Positions 51,978-59,846 of a stretch of DNA of 62,439 nt are shown one piece after another; position 1 is the first letter of the stretch, and each line of letters opens with the position of its first letter. Both the position numbers and the translations under genes were made by a program. Source of the DNA: Tepidibacter thalassicus DSM 15285 (GTDB taxonomy: Bacteria; Bacillota; Clostridia; Peptostreptococcales; Peptostreptococcaceae); contig NZ_FQXH01000014.1 in assembly GCF_900129915.1 (NCBI RefSeq), positions 1 to 62,439 on the forward strand, written 5' to 3'. The notes beneath the pieces are model-generated. The model saw only the letters and a program-made list of their open reading frames with translations, did not search any database and was not told where the DNA came from.

Positions 51978-52775
51978 TTGGATCATATATCTTTAGGTGT
52001 AACTGGTGAGTATAAGGATTTAGCAATTAAATTAGTAAATTCTATTAAAGCATCGAAAAAAGTGAAAAATATGCACGATACTTTAGAAATTGATATATTT
52101 ATGGATGATAATAAAAAAGAAGAAACTAAAATATTTATTTGTTGGGAACTTACAAATATTATTATAAATACGGTTAAAAATAAAGTTTTAAAAGAAATGA
52201 TAAATAGAAGTTATAAGGATATGTATATAACGGAAATTGATGATATATATGAATACTCTTTAAATTTGTTTAAAGAAAGAGAAGTTTCTATAAGAGATAT
52301 ACTTTTTAAAAGGATATATGAGTACTTGTCAAGTAATGATTATATAAATGTAAATGGATTTGTAAAATTTAGATTAAGAGATTTTATGGATTATATAATA
52401 CAGATAAAGGATAGAGGACTCGAAGAGTATTTGCTTCAAAAAGATTACAGTGAATTTATACAACTTCTTAAATACTTTGTGGATTTACAGGAAGAAAAAA
52501 TAGATATTTTAAAATTGTATATAGAAAAAAATGGGACATTTAAAATTTGTGATAAATACGATCGGGATTTAGAAAGTAGTTATACTAAAGATATATTTAA
52601 TTTAGCTTTAAAAGAAAATATGAATTATGAGGATTTTTTGATAAGTGTATTGATTACTTTATCTCCTAGAGAAATATTGATATATGATCGATTGGAAAAT
52701 AATGTTTCAAAAGAAATTATACAAACAATAGAATCTATTTTTGAAGGAAGAGTAAAAGTCAATTATAGAGTTTGA
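51978..52775 (+). CDS. ytxC: Putative sporulation protein YtxC
   Basis: A 265-residue protein of the YtxC family (PF08812), conserved in spore-formers, of unknown mechanism. Matching features are the central FKERE-rich helical region, NGFVKFRLRDFMDYI and the C-terminal VLITLSPREILIYDRLE. TTG 51978 follows AAGGAGTG. In B. subtilis ytxC is near thrS; here thrS lies about 4 kb downstream with a hydrogenase/phosphatase module and a DUF445 gene between. Its stop codon overlaps a terminator. Confidence 0.82.
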   Translation: MDHISLGVTGEYKDLAIKLVNSIKASKKVKNMHDTLEIDIFMDDNKKEETKIFICWELTNIIINTVKNKVLKEMINRSYKDMYITEIDDIYEYSLNLFKEREVSIRDILFKRIYEYLSSNDYINVNGFVKFRLRDFMDYIIQIKDRGLEEYLLQKDYSEFIQLLKYFVDLQEEKIDILKLYIEKNGTFKICDKYDRDLESSYTKDIFNLALKENMNYEDFLISVLITLSPREILIYDRLENNVSKEIIQTIESIFEGRVKVNYRV

Positions 52776-52790
52776 TACTCTATTTTTTTT
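52765..52790 (+). terminator. Intrinsic terminator after ytxC
   Basis: ATAGAGT and ACTCTAT with loop TTGAT, then eight or more Ts. Confidence 0.7.
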
Positions 52791-52797
52791 GTATAAA

Positions 52798-52826
52798 TTG
52801 ACATGGAAATATTATGAATATAAACT
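52798..52826 (+). promoter_or_regulatory. Promoter candidate for the hydrogenase/phosphatase pair
   Basis: TTGACA (52798-52803) with TAAACT (52821-52826) at 17-bp spacing; TATAAA at 15 bp is an alternative -10. Confidence 0.45.
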
Positions 52827-52862
52827 ATTGGATAGATAGAAATTAATTATGGAGATGATTTT

Positions 52863-54575
52863 ATGAAAAATATTTTAAATTTTTCAAATGTAAATTGTAA
52901 ACATTGTTACAAATGTATTAGAAACTGTCCGGTTAAAGCGATAAAAATGGAGAATGATAAAGCTTATATAGTTGAAGATTTATGTATAGGGTGTGGAATA
53001 TGTTTTAAAGTATGTCCTCAAGATTCAAAAAAGATAAAATTGGATTTAGGACAAGTTAAGGAATATATAAAGTTAGGTTATAAAGTTGTAGCGAGTATAG
53101 CACCGTCATTTATAGCGGATTTAGAGGGTATAGATTATAAAAAGTTTGTAATGGCTCTTAGAAAAGTTGGTTTTTATAAAGTGGAAGAAACTATAGTTGG
53201 AGCTAAAATTGTTATAGATATGTATAAAAAATATATAAATAATAATAATCAAAAAATATATATATCTTCGTGTTGTCCTACGGTTAATTATTTTATAACT
53301 AAATATCATGGAGAAATAAGTAAATATTTAATTCCTGTTCAATCCCCTATGATAGCTCATGGAAAATATTTAAAGAAGAAATACGGTGAAGATATAAAAG
53401 TTGTGTTTATTGGGCCTTGTATATCTAAAAAATACGAGGCGTTGGATTTTGAAAATAGAGGAGTAATAGATAGAATACTTACTTTTGAAGAATGTTTTAA
53501 TTTAATAAAAGATTTTAAAATAAATATAAATAGTTTAAATGAAAGTGATTTTGACAATGAGCCTTTAGGTGATATATGTTTATTTCCTGTTGAGGAAGGA
53601 ATAAATGTAGGATTAAATGATATGGAAAAAATAAATGTTTCTGGCATGGATAATGTGAAGGAGCTTATTGAAAGTATAAAAAATGGTGAATTAGAAAATG
53701 TTTTTATAGAATTGAATTCTTGTAGTGGGTCGTGTGTAGGGGGTATAGGATTCAAAAACAAGAAAGGGATATTTTATAGAAAAGCTAAAGTGAAAGAATA
53801 CACTAAAAAAAGAGTTTTACATGAAACGTTTTTAAATGAAGTAAAAAGTGTATTTAAAGATATAGATTTATATAAAGAATTTAAAGAAGAAAAATTAAAA
53901 TTTAAATATCCTGAAGAATATGAAATAAGAGATATATTAATATCTATGGGTAAAAAGACAATTAAAGATGAGCTTAATTGTGGAGCATGTGGGTATAATA
54001 CTTGTAGAGAAAAAGCGATAGCTGTATATAGAGGTCTTGCTGAACTTCATATGTGTATGCCTTATATGAAGGACAGAGTAGAGGCATTAAGTAATGTTAT
54101 ATTTGAAGTTACACCTAATTATATAGTTATAATAGGAGAAGATTTTAAAATAATAGATATAAATAATTCAATGGCAAGTGTTATAAATAAAGAAAGAAAA
54201 GAATTGATAGGAGAGTATATAGGAGATTATATTGATATAAATGATTTTATAGATGTTTTGTGCAATAAAAATAGTATTTTATCTAAAAAAATTAAATGGA
54301 AAGAATATAATAAGGATATTATAGAAAATATGATTTATTTAAAAGAACATAGAGCTATAATCGGTATATACAGTGATATTACTAAGGAGGAAAATCAAAA
54401 GAGAAAATTTAGAGAAGTTAGAATAAATACAATAAATACGGCTCAAGATGTTATTGAAAAACAGATGAGAGTTGCTCAAGAAATTGCATCACTCCTCGGG
54501 GAAACAACTGCAGAAACTAAAGTTATATTAACTAGATTAAAAGAACTCGTTATGAAGGGAGATGAAGAAGATTAA
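52863..54575 (+). CDS. Sensory-type [FeFe]-hydrogenase domain protein with Fe-S and PAS domains
   Basis: A 570-residue protein. Two [4Fe-4S] ferredoxin motifs lie at about 12-52 (CKHCYKCIRNCP, CIGCGICFKVCP). The hydrogenase large-subunit domain follows with H-cluster cysteines in L1 SSCCPTVNYF (C137, C138), L2 GPCISKKYE (C186) and L3 ELNSCSGSCVGGIG (C287, C291). Next come an extra Fe-S motif, CGACGYNTC...MCMPYM (about 372-400), and a PAS domain (about 410-510). The layout is that of sensory (group C-like) hydrogenases, thought to report H2 or redox state rather than make H2. L1 lacks the usual Trp and L3 has Ser for Ala. The start of a SpoIIE-type phosphatase overlaps its end. Confidence 0.85.
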   Translation: MKNILNFSNVNCKHCYKCIRNCPVKAIKMENDKAYIVEDLCIGCGICFKVCPQDSKKIKLDLGQVKEYIKLGYKVVASIAPSFIADLEGIDYKKFVMALRKVGFYKVEETIVGAKIVIDMYKKYINNNNQKIYISSCCPTVNYFITKYHGEISKYLIPVQSPMIAHGKYLKKKYGEDIKVVFIGPCISKKYEALDFENRGVIDRILTFEECFNLIKDFKININSLNESDFDNEPLGDICLFPVEEGINVGLNDMEKINVSGMDNVKELIESIKNGELENVFIELNSCSGSCVGGIGFKNKKGIFYRKAKVKEYTKKRVLHETFLNEVKSVFKDIDLYKEFKEEKLKFKYPEEYEIRDILISMGKKTIKDELNCGACGYNTCREKAIAVYRGLAELHMCMPYMKDRVEALSNVIFEVTPNYIVIIGEDFKIIDINNSMASVINKERKELIGEYIGDYIDINDFIDVLCNKNSILSKKIKWKEYNKDIIENMIYLKEHRAIIGIYSDITKEENQKRKFREVRINTINTAQDVIEKQMRVAQEIASLLGETTAETKVILTRLKELVMKGDEED

Positions 54576-55746
54576 AAAATATTTTGTAGATATAGGATAT
54601 TTGAGTTTAAATAAGTATTCTGAAGAACTTTGTGGAGATAATGTTGAAATTGAAAGATTTGATGAAGGAATTATAGCTGTATTATCAGATGGATTAGGTT
54701 CTGGAGTAAAAGCAAACATATTAGCTACTTTGACTTCAAAAATAGCTATAACTATGATAAAAAATGGATTAAGTATAGAAGATGTTGTCGATACAATAAT
54801 TAATACACTCCCTACATGTAAAGTGAGAAATCTTGCTTATTCTACTTTTACAATTATATATATTTTACATAATGGCGAATGTTATATAGCTAGATTTGAT
54901 AATCCTCCTGTATTGCTTAAGAGAGAAGGAAATGTTATTCCTATACAGGAAGAAGAGGTAATAATATCAGATAGAAAAGTTAAGGAAATTAAAATTAATT
55001 TACAAAAAGAAGATATAGTTATATCCATGAGTGATGGAGTTTTAAATGCTGGGATTGGTGTGATTTTAAATTTAGGATGGGATATAGATAATATAGGAAA
55101 ATACATAAAGAAGCTTCCTGCGAATTTATCCTCATTAAGTATAGCTAAAAAAATTATTTTAACATGTAATTATTTATACCAAGAAACACCAGGAGATGAT
55201 ACTACTGTAGTAGTTTTGAAACTCACTAATGCTAAGCATGTAACTTTGTTTACAGGTCCACCTTTAAATGAGGATGATGATACAGTAGTTGTAGGAAAAC
55301 TGATAAGGAGCAAAGGAAAAAAAATAGTATGTGGTGGTACTGCTGCGAAAATAGTAGCAAGGGAATTGGGGCAAGATGTAAAAATAGATATGGAAAATAT
55401 AAATGAAGATATACCTCCAATTGGTTACATAAAAAATATTGATTTAGTTACAGAAGGTGTGTTAACCTTAAAAAAGGTATTAGAAGTTTTGGATGGTTAT
55501 AAAAATAGTAGATATCATATTGATGATATATTTAAAAGCAATCAATATAAAAATGGAGTTTATATGATTTTAAAAATATTATTAGATGAATCTACACATA
55601 TTAATTTTTTGGTAGGAAGAAGCATAAATCCAGCTCATAAAGATATAGATTTTCCAAAAGATTTATCATCAAAATTAGAAATTGTAAAAAAAATAAAAGA
55701 AATATTAGAAGAATTAGGAAAAATAGTAAACATTGAATATTATTAA
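54562..55746 (+). CDS. SpoIIE-type PP2C serine/threonine phosphatase
   Basis: A 394-residue phosphatase of the SpoIIE/PP2C family. Metal-binding motifs are VLSDGLGSGVKAN (about residue 38), ISMSDGVLNAG (about 150) and PGDDTTVVVLKL (about 205). The C-terminal half (about 215-394) is an alpha/beta region of unclear role seen in phosphatases paired with sensory hydrogenases. ATG 54562 overlaps the hydrogenase stop by 14 nt with AAGGGAG upstream. It is likely the output of the hydrogenase sensor, acting on an unidentified phosphoprotein. Confidence 0.86.
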   Translation: MKKIKKYFVDIGYLSLNKYSEELCGDNVEIERFDEGIIAVLSDGLGSGVKANILATLTSKIAITMIKNGLSIEDVVDTIINTLPTCKVRNLAYSTFTIIYILHNGECYIARFDNPPVLLKREGNVIPIQEEEVIISDRKVKEIKINLQKEDIVISMSDGVLNAGIGVILNLGWDIDNIGKYIKKLPANLSSLSIAKKIILTCNYLYQETPGDDTTVVVLKLTNAKHVTLFTGPPLNEDDDTVVVGKLIRSKGKKIVCGGTAAKIVARELGQDVKIDMENINEDIPPIGYIKNIDLVTEGVLTLKKVLEVLDGYKNSRYHIDDIFKSNQYKNGVYMILKILLDESTHINFLVGRSINPAHKDIDFPKDLSSKLEIVKKIKEILEELGKIVNIEYY

Positions 55747-55757
55747 GGAGGCAGCAA

Positions 55758-56354
55758 ATGGGAAAAGTATTGTTTTTAGGAATTATAGGAGCAATTATAG
55801 GGTGGATTACTAATATTCTTGCAATTAAACTTATATTTAGACCTATAAAACCTGTGAAAATTCCTATAATAAATGTAGAAATATTAGGATTGATACCCAA
55901 AAGAAGAAATGAAATAGCTTTTTCTGTCGGTGAAGTAGTAGAAAAGGAGTTAATATCAGTAGAAGAAATAATTGATAAAATGATAAGAGAAGAAGATAAA
56001 GATAATATAATTAGATTTATAAAAGATAGAATAGATAATATAGTTGAAGAAAAACTACCACCTTTTATTCCGACTACATTTAAGGGTATGATAAAAGATT
56101 ATATAGATAAAGTAGTAGAAGAGGAAATTGCAAATGTAATTACTAATTTAAGTGAAAATTTGATACATAAAGCAACATCTAGAATAAAAATAGGAAAAAT
56201 GGTAGAAGATAAGATAAATGAATTTGATTTAGAAAAATTGGAAGAAATAATTATAAATATAGCCAAAAGAGAATTAAAGCATATAGAAATATTAGGACTT
56301 ATATTGGGATTCGTTATAGGAATAATACAAGGAATAATTGTAATCAATATGTAA
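55758..56354 (+). CDS. DUF445 family membrane protein
   Basis: A 198-residue DUF445 protein, with a membrane helix at each end (about 4-24 and 178-197) and a long charged helical middle. The start GAIIGWITNILAIKLIFRPI, then LGLIPKRRNEIA, is the family hallmark. B. subtilis YheB-like relatives also have unknown function. AAGGAGG precedes ATG, 11 nt after the phosphatase. It could be the last gene of that transcript. Confidence 0.88.
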   Translation: MGKVLFLGIIGAIIGWITNILAIKLIFRPIKPVKIPIINVEILGLIPKRRNEIAFSVGEVVEKELISVEEIIDKMIREEDKDNIIRFIKDRIDNIVEEKLPPFIPTTFKGMIKDYIDKVVEEEIANVITNLSENLIHKATSRIKIGKMVEDKINEFDLEKLEEIIINIAKRELKHIEILGLILGFVIGIIQGIIVINM

Positions 56355-56360
56355 ATTATA

Positions 56361-56389
56361 TTGACAAATATTTAAAATAAATATATAAT
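56361..56389 (+). promoter_or_regulatory. Consensus sigma-A promoter for the thrS T-box transcript
   Basis: TTGACA (56361-56366), 17-bp spacer, TATAAT (56384-56389): exact consensus. Confidence 0.85.
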
Positions 56390-56395
56390 TCAAAG

Positions 56396-56646
56396 ACAAG
56401 AAAATAAAAAATGATAAAGGCAAAGAAAAGGAAGAGTAAGTTAAACCCAGTTTAAAGAGAGGAAATGCCATGGGCTGAGAGCATTTCTAAATATGGATAA
56501 CTGAAAACTACCTTGGAGCTGGATTTAGTAGCCTAGTAGGTGAAAAAATTTCGGGTGACTACCTTATAGTCTTCAAGAGGGCTTTTGCCAACTTGGGTGG
56601 AACCGCGAGAGATAAACTCGTCCCATATTTTGGGGCGAGTTTTTTG
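56396..56646 (+). promoter_or_regulatory. T-box leader of thrS, threonine-specific
   Basis: A typical T-box riboswitch: an AGTA element near the start (56432), AGAGAGGAAATGC (stem I), a specifier region with adjacent threonine codons ACT/ACC (56507-56512), the GGGTGGAACCGCG T-box sequence (56595-56607), and a terminator (ACTCGTCCC/GGGGCGAGT) followed by Ts. Uncharged tRNA-Thr would pair with the T-box and permit thrS expression. A copy of the GCCATGG palindrome lies in stem I (56467-56473). This fills the 318-nt gap before thrS together with the promoter. Confidence 0.93.
56614..56646 (+). terminator. T-box leader terminator
   Basis: AAACTCGTCCC (56614-56624) pairs with GGGGCGAGTTT (56632-56642) with one mismatch/wobble, followed by Ts. 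It competes with the antiterminator. Confidence 0.85.
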
Positions 56647-56672
56647 ATTTATAAATTAAGGAGGTATTAATT

Positions 56673-58592
56673 ATGGAGAAAATAAAGGTTACATTAAAAG
56701 ATGGTTCTATAAAAGAATTTGATAAAGGTATTTCTATAATTGATATAGCAAGATCTATAAGTGAAGGACTTGCTAGAAATATAGTTGCTGGACAGGTAAA
56801 TGAAAGAGTAGTTGGGCTTGATTATAGGTTAGAAGAAGATGCAAGTGTTAATTTATTAAAATTTGAAGACGAACAAGGTAGGGAAGTATTTAGGCATACA
56901 AGTGCTCATATATTAGCACAAGCTGTAAAAAGATTATATCCAGATGCAAAACTTGCAATAGGACCAGCTATAGATAATGGATTTTACTATGATATAGATT
57001 TAGAACATAGATTAACTCCAGAGGATTTAGAAAAGATTGAATCTGAAATGAAAAAAATAGTAAAAGAAGATTTAAAAATAGAAGGATTTGAACTTTCTAG
57101 AGAAGAAGCTATTAAGCTTATGGAAGAAAAAAATGAAGATTACAAAGTAGAACTTATTAAAGATCTTTCAGAAGGGGAAATAATAACTTTTTATAAACAA
57201 GGAGAATTTGTAGATCTTTGTAGAGGACCTCATTTACCTACGACTAAAAAAGTAAAAGCTATTAAACTTTTAAATGTAGCTGGTGCTTATTGGCGTGGAG
57301 ATGAAAAGAATAAAATGCTTCAAAGAATATATGGTACTTCATTTGAAAAAAATAAAGATTTAGAAGCATATTTAAATATGTTAGAAGAAGCTAAGAAAAG
57401 AGATCATAGAAAGTTAGGAAAAGAGTTGGGGTTATTTGTAATACCAGAAGAAGGACCTGGATTCCCGTTATTTTTACCTAAAGGAATGGAACTTAAAAAT
57501 AAGTTATTAGAGTTTTGGAGAGAAATTCATAGAAAAGCAGGTTATGTTGAAATAGAAACTCCTATTATATTAAATAGAGCTTTATGGGAAACTTCAGGGC
57601 ATTGGTATCATTATAAAGAGAATATGTATACAGTTTCAATTGATGAACAAGATTTTGCAATAAAACCTATGAACTGTCCAGGAGGTATGATTGCGTATAA
57701 AACTCAAATGCACTCTTATAGAGATTTTCCAATGCGTGTTGCAGAATTAGGAAGAGTTCACAGACATGAGCTTTCAGGAGCATTACATGGACTTATGAGA
57801 GTTAGAGCATTTACTCAAGATGATGCACATATATTTATGCTTCCTGAACAAATAAAAGATGAAATTAAAGGTGTTGCTAAATTAATAGATGAAATTTATA
57901 ATACATTTGGATTTAAGTATCACGTAGAATTATCAACAAGACCGGAAAGTTCTATAGGAACTGACGAAGAATGGGAAGTAGCTGAAAATGGATTAAGAGA
58001 AGCTTTAGAAGAGTTAGGACTTGAATATAAATTAAATGAGGGAGATGGAGCGTTTTATGGACCAAAAATAGATTTTCATCTTCAAGATTGCATTGGAAGA
58101 ACATGGCAATGTGGTACTATACAATTAGATATGCAACTTCCACAAAGATTTGATTTAACTTATATAGGTAAAGATGGAGAAAGACATAGACCTGTTATGA
58201 TCCACAGAGTTGCATTTGGTAGTATAGAAAGATTCATAGGAATTTTAATTGAACATTTTGCAGGTAAATTCCCATTATGGCTTGCTCCTGTTCAAGTTAA
58301 GGTATTACCTATTTCAGATAAATATATGGAATATGCAAATAAAGTAAAAGATATGTTATTTGAAAAAGGAATTAGAGTAGAAATTGATGATAGAACAGAA
58401 AAGATAGGATATAAGATAAGAGAAGCACAACTTGAAAAAGTTCCTTATATGTTAATAATAGGTGAAAAAGAACAGGAAAATAATGAAGTATCTGTTCGTT
58501 CAAGAGATAAAGGAGAAATAGGAACAATAGAACTCAATAAATTTATAGAAAATATTTTAGAAGAAGAAAAAAATAAAACTATGAGTTTATAA
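56673..58592 (+). CDS. thrS: Threonyl-tRNA synthetase
   Basis: A 639-residue class II aminoacyl-tRNA synthetase. The TGS domain is at 1-63, and the editing domain at about 65-225 includes HTSAHILAQAVK, the HxxxH zinc/editing motif. The catalytic core holds KPMNCPGGMIAYK (zinc Cys), RVAELGRVHRHELSGALHGL, TQDDAHIF and class II motif 3 HRVAFGSIERFI. The anticodon-binding domain is at about 540-639. AAGGAGG lies upstream of ATG. It is regulated by its T-box leader and closed by a palindromic terminator. Confidence 0.97.
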   Translation: MEKIKVTLKDGSIKEFDKGISIIDIARSISEGLARNIVAGQVNERVVGLDYRLEEDASVNLLKFEDEQGREVFRHTSAHILAQAVKRLYPDAKLAIGPAIDNGFYYDIDLEHRLTPEDLEKIESEMKKIVKEDLKIEGFELSREEAIKLMEEKNEDYKVELIKDLSEGEIITFYKQGEFVDLCRGPHLPTTKKVKAIKLLNVAGAYWRGDEKNKMLQRIYGTSFEKNKDLEAYLNMLEEAKKRDHRKLGKELGLFVIPEEGPGFPLFLPKGMELKNKLLEFWREIHRKAGYVEIETPIILNRALWETSGHWYHYKENMYTVSIDEQDFAIKPMNCPGGMIAYKTQMHSYRDFPMRVAELGRVHRHELSGALHGLMRVRAFTQDDAHIFMLPEQIKDEIKGVAKLIDEIYNTFGFKYHVELSTRPESSIGTDEEWEVAENGLREALEELGLEYKLNEGDGAFYGPKIDFHLQDCIGRTWQCGTIQLDMQLPQRFDLTYIGKDGERHRPVMIHRVAFGSIERFIGILIEHFAGKFPLWLAPVQVKVLPISDKYMEYANKVKDMLFEKGIRVEIDDRTEKIGYKIREAQLEKVPYMLIIGEKEQENNEVSVRSRDKGEIGTIELNKFIENILEEEKNKTMSL

Positions 58593-58626
58593 AAAATAGA
58601 GTCAACTTTAAAGTTGACTCTATTTT
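58593..58626 (+). terminator. Intrinsic terminator after thrS
   Basis: AAAATAGAGTCAACTTT followed directly by its exact reverse complement (34-bp palindrome), ending in TTTT. Confidence 0.85.
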
Positions 58627-58628
58627 GC

Positions 58629-58665
58629 ATTTTAAGATATAAAAATGGAATTTTAAGATATAAAA
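58629..58665 (+). promoter_or_regulatory. Pair of direct repeats, 21-bp period, likely LytTR binding site
   Basis: ATTTTAAGATATAAAA occurs exactly at 58629-58644 and 58650-58665. The 21-bp period and TTAAG core resemble AgrA-type LytTR operators. A TATAAT at 58710-58715 without a good -35 lies just downstream, and the next gene encodes a LytTR regulator. A third partial copy (TAAGATATA) is at 58753. Confidence 0.55.
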
Positions 58666-58836
58666 GTATAAAAACAATTAATACATATACAAAAAAAGTT
58701 TTAGTGTGGTATAATTTACATAAAATTCTTTTAATTTACATTAGAGATATTCTAAGATATATGAATATATGAGGGTGTAGGGAGAATAGAGTTATTAGCC
58801 TAAAACTCCTAAAAAACTATTAAAGGGGATGTTGGT

Positions 58837-59589
58837 ATGGGAGTTAAAGTGCTTGTATGTGATAATGATAAAGTAATGAGAAATCATCTAGTAAAATGCA
58901 TTAATAGTATGAAGGATATAGAATTTATAAAAACTACAGAAAATGGGATACAAGCTGTGCAAAATATAAAAAAAGGAAATTTTGATATATTGATAATAGA
59001 TGTAGATATACCTTACAAAAATGGAATTGATGCAGCAAGAGAAATATTTAATATAAATCCAGATATTTATATAATATTTGTAACTGCTTTTAAAGAATAT
59101 GCATTAGATGCATTTAGTATTTATTCTTTTGATTATATATTGAAGCCTTTTAATGAGAAAAGGCTTTTGAAAACATTAAGTAAAGTTATAGAAAATATAA
59201 AGTTAAAAAAAATGGTAAAAAGATTTTTAAATAATAATAAAGAAAAATTTATTTTTAGAAAATCTAGAAAAACATATATTGTAAATTTAGAAGATATTAT
59301 CATGTTTGAGAAAAATGGAAGGACAACTAAGATATATACAAAAGATTTGGAACAGGAATTTTATGAATCTTTTTATGATATAGAGAAAAGGTTATCGGTA
59401 GATTTTTTTAGAACACATAAATCTTATATTGTAAATATAAATAAAGTTAAGAAAATAGTTCCCCATACTAAAACATCGTATAAAATTGAATTTAAAAATA
59501 ATAATTTAAAAGCACTTTTAAGCAAGAAAAATGAAATAAAATTTTTAAATAGATTGTATTTAGTAAAAAAAGATAATTGTGTAATATAA
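58837..59589 (+). CDS. LytTR family response regulator
   Basis: A 250-residue two-domain regulator. The receiver domain (about 1-120) has the acidic pocket CDND and phospho-acceptor Asp55 in IIDVDIPYKNG, plus the conserved Lys in KPFNEKR. The LytTR DNA-binding domain (about 145-240) has YIVNLEDIIMFEKNGRTTKI and FFRTHKSYIVNINKVKKI. Such proteins (AgrA, LytR, VirR) bind direct repeats upstream of target promoters. No histidine kinase is adjacent, so the partner is elsewhere. The direct repeats at 58629-58665 suggest autoregulation. The downstream M4 protease could be a target. Confidence 0.92.
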   Translation: MGVKVLVCDNDKVMRNHLVKCINSMKDIEFIKTTENGIQAVQNIKKGNFDILIIDVDIPYKNGIDAAREIFNINPDIYIIFVTAFKEYALDAFSIYSFDYILKPFNEKRLLKTLSKVIENIKLKKMVKRFLNNNKEKFIFRKSRKTYIVNLEDIIMFEKNGRTTKIYTKDLEQEFYESFYDIEKRLSVDFFRTHKSYIVNINKVKKIVPHTKTSYKIEFKNNNLKALLSKKNEIKFLNRLYLVKKDNCVI

Positions 59590-59846
59590 AATAAAAATAT
59601 TTATTAATTTTAGAAAATTACATGAAAGTAAATTTTGATACAATTGTATTTAATTTTTAATACATAAAATAGGATTTATATATTTTTTTTGTAGTTTGAA
59701 TAATTTTATATATTAATATATTATGTAGTTACTCAATAGTTTATGACAAAATTGTAAAAATAGTGAAAGGAGGTATTGGGTGTAATTTATTATTTGTGTT
59801 TTTTAGTTTTGATGTAATTAGTTAGTTTTATTAGGGGGGTATACTT
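59590..59846 (+). other. AT-rich 257-nt gap before the M4 protease; orphan Shine-Dalgarno
   Basis: AAAGGAGGT at 59766-59774 is a near-perfect ribosome site with no long ORF behind it. A TTG at 59776 opens a 13-codon hydrophobic frame (MGVIYYLCFLVLM) ending at 59817, but the spacing is only 2 nt. A second site (AGGGGGG) at 59833 serves the protease itself. AGTT-containing motifs at 59691-59741 are suggestive only. Nothing else was recognised. Confidence 0.3.
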
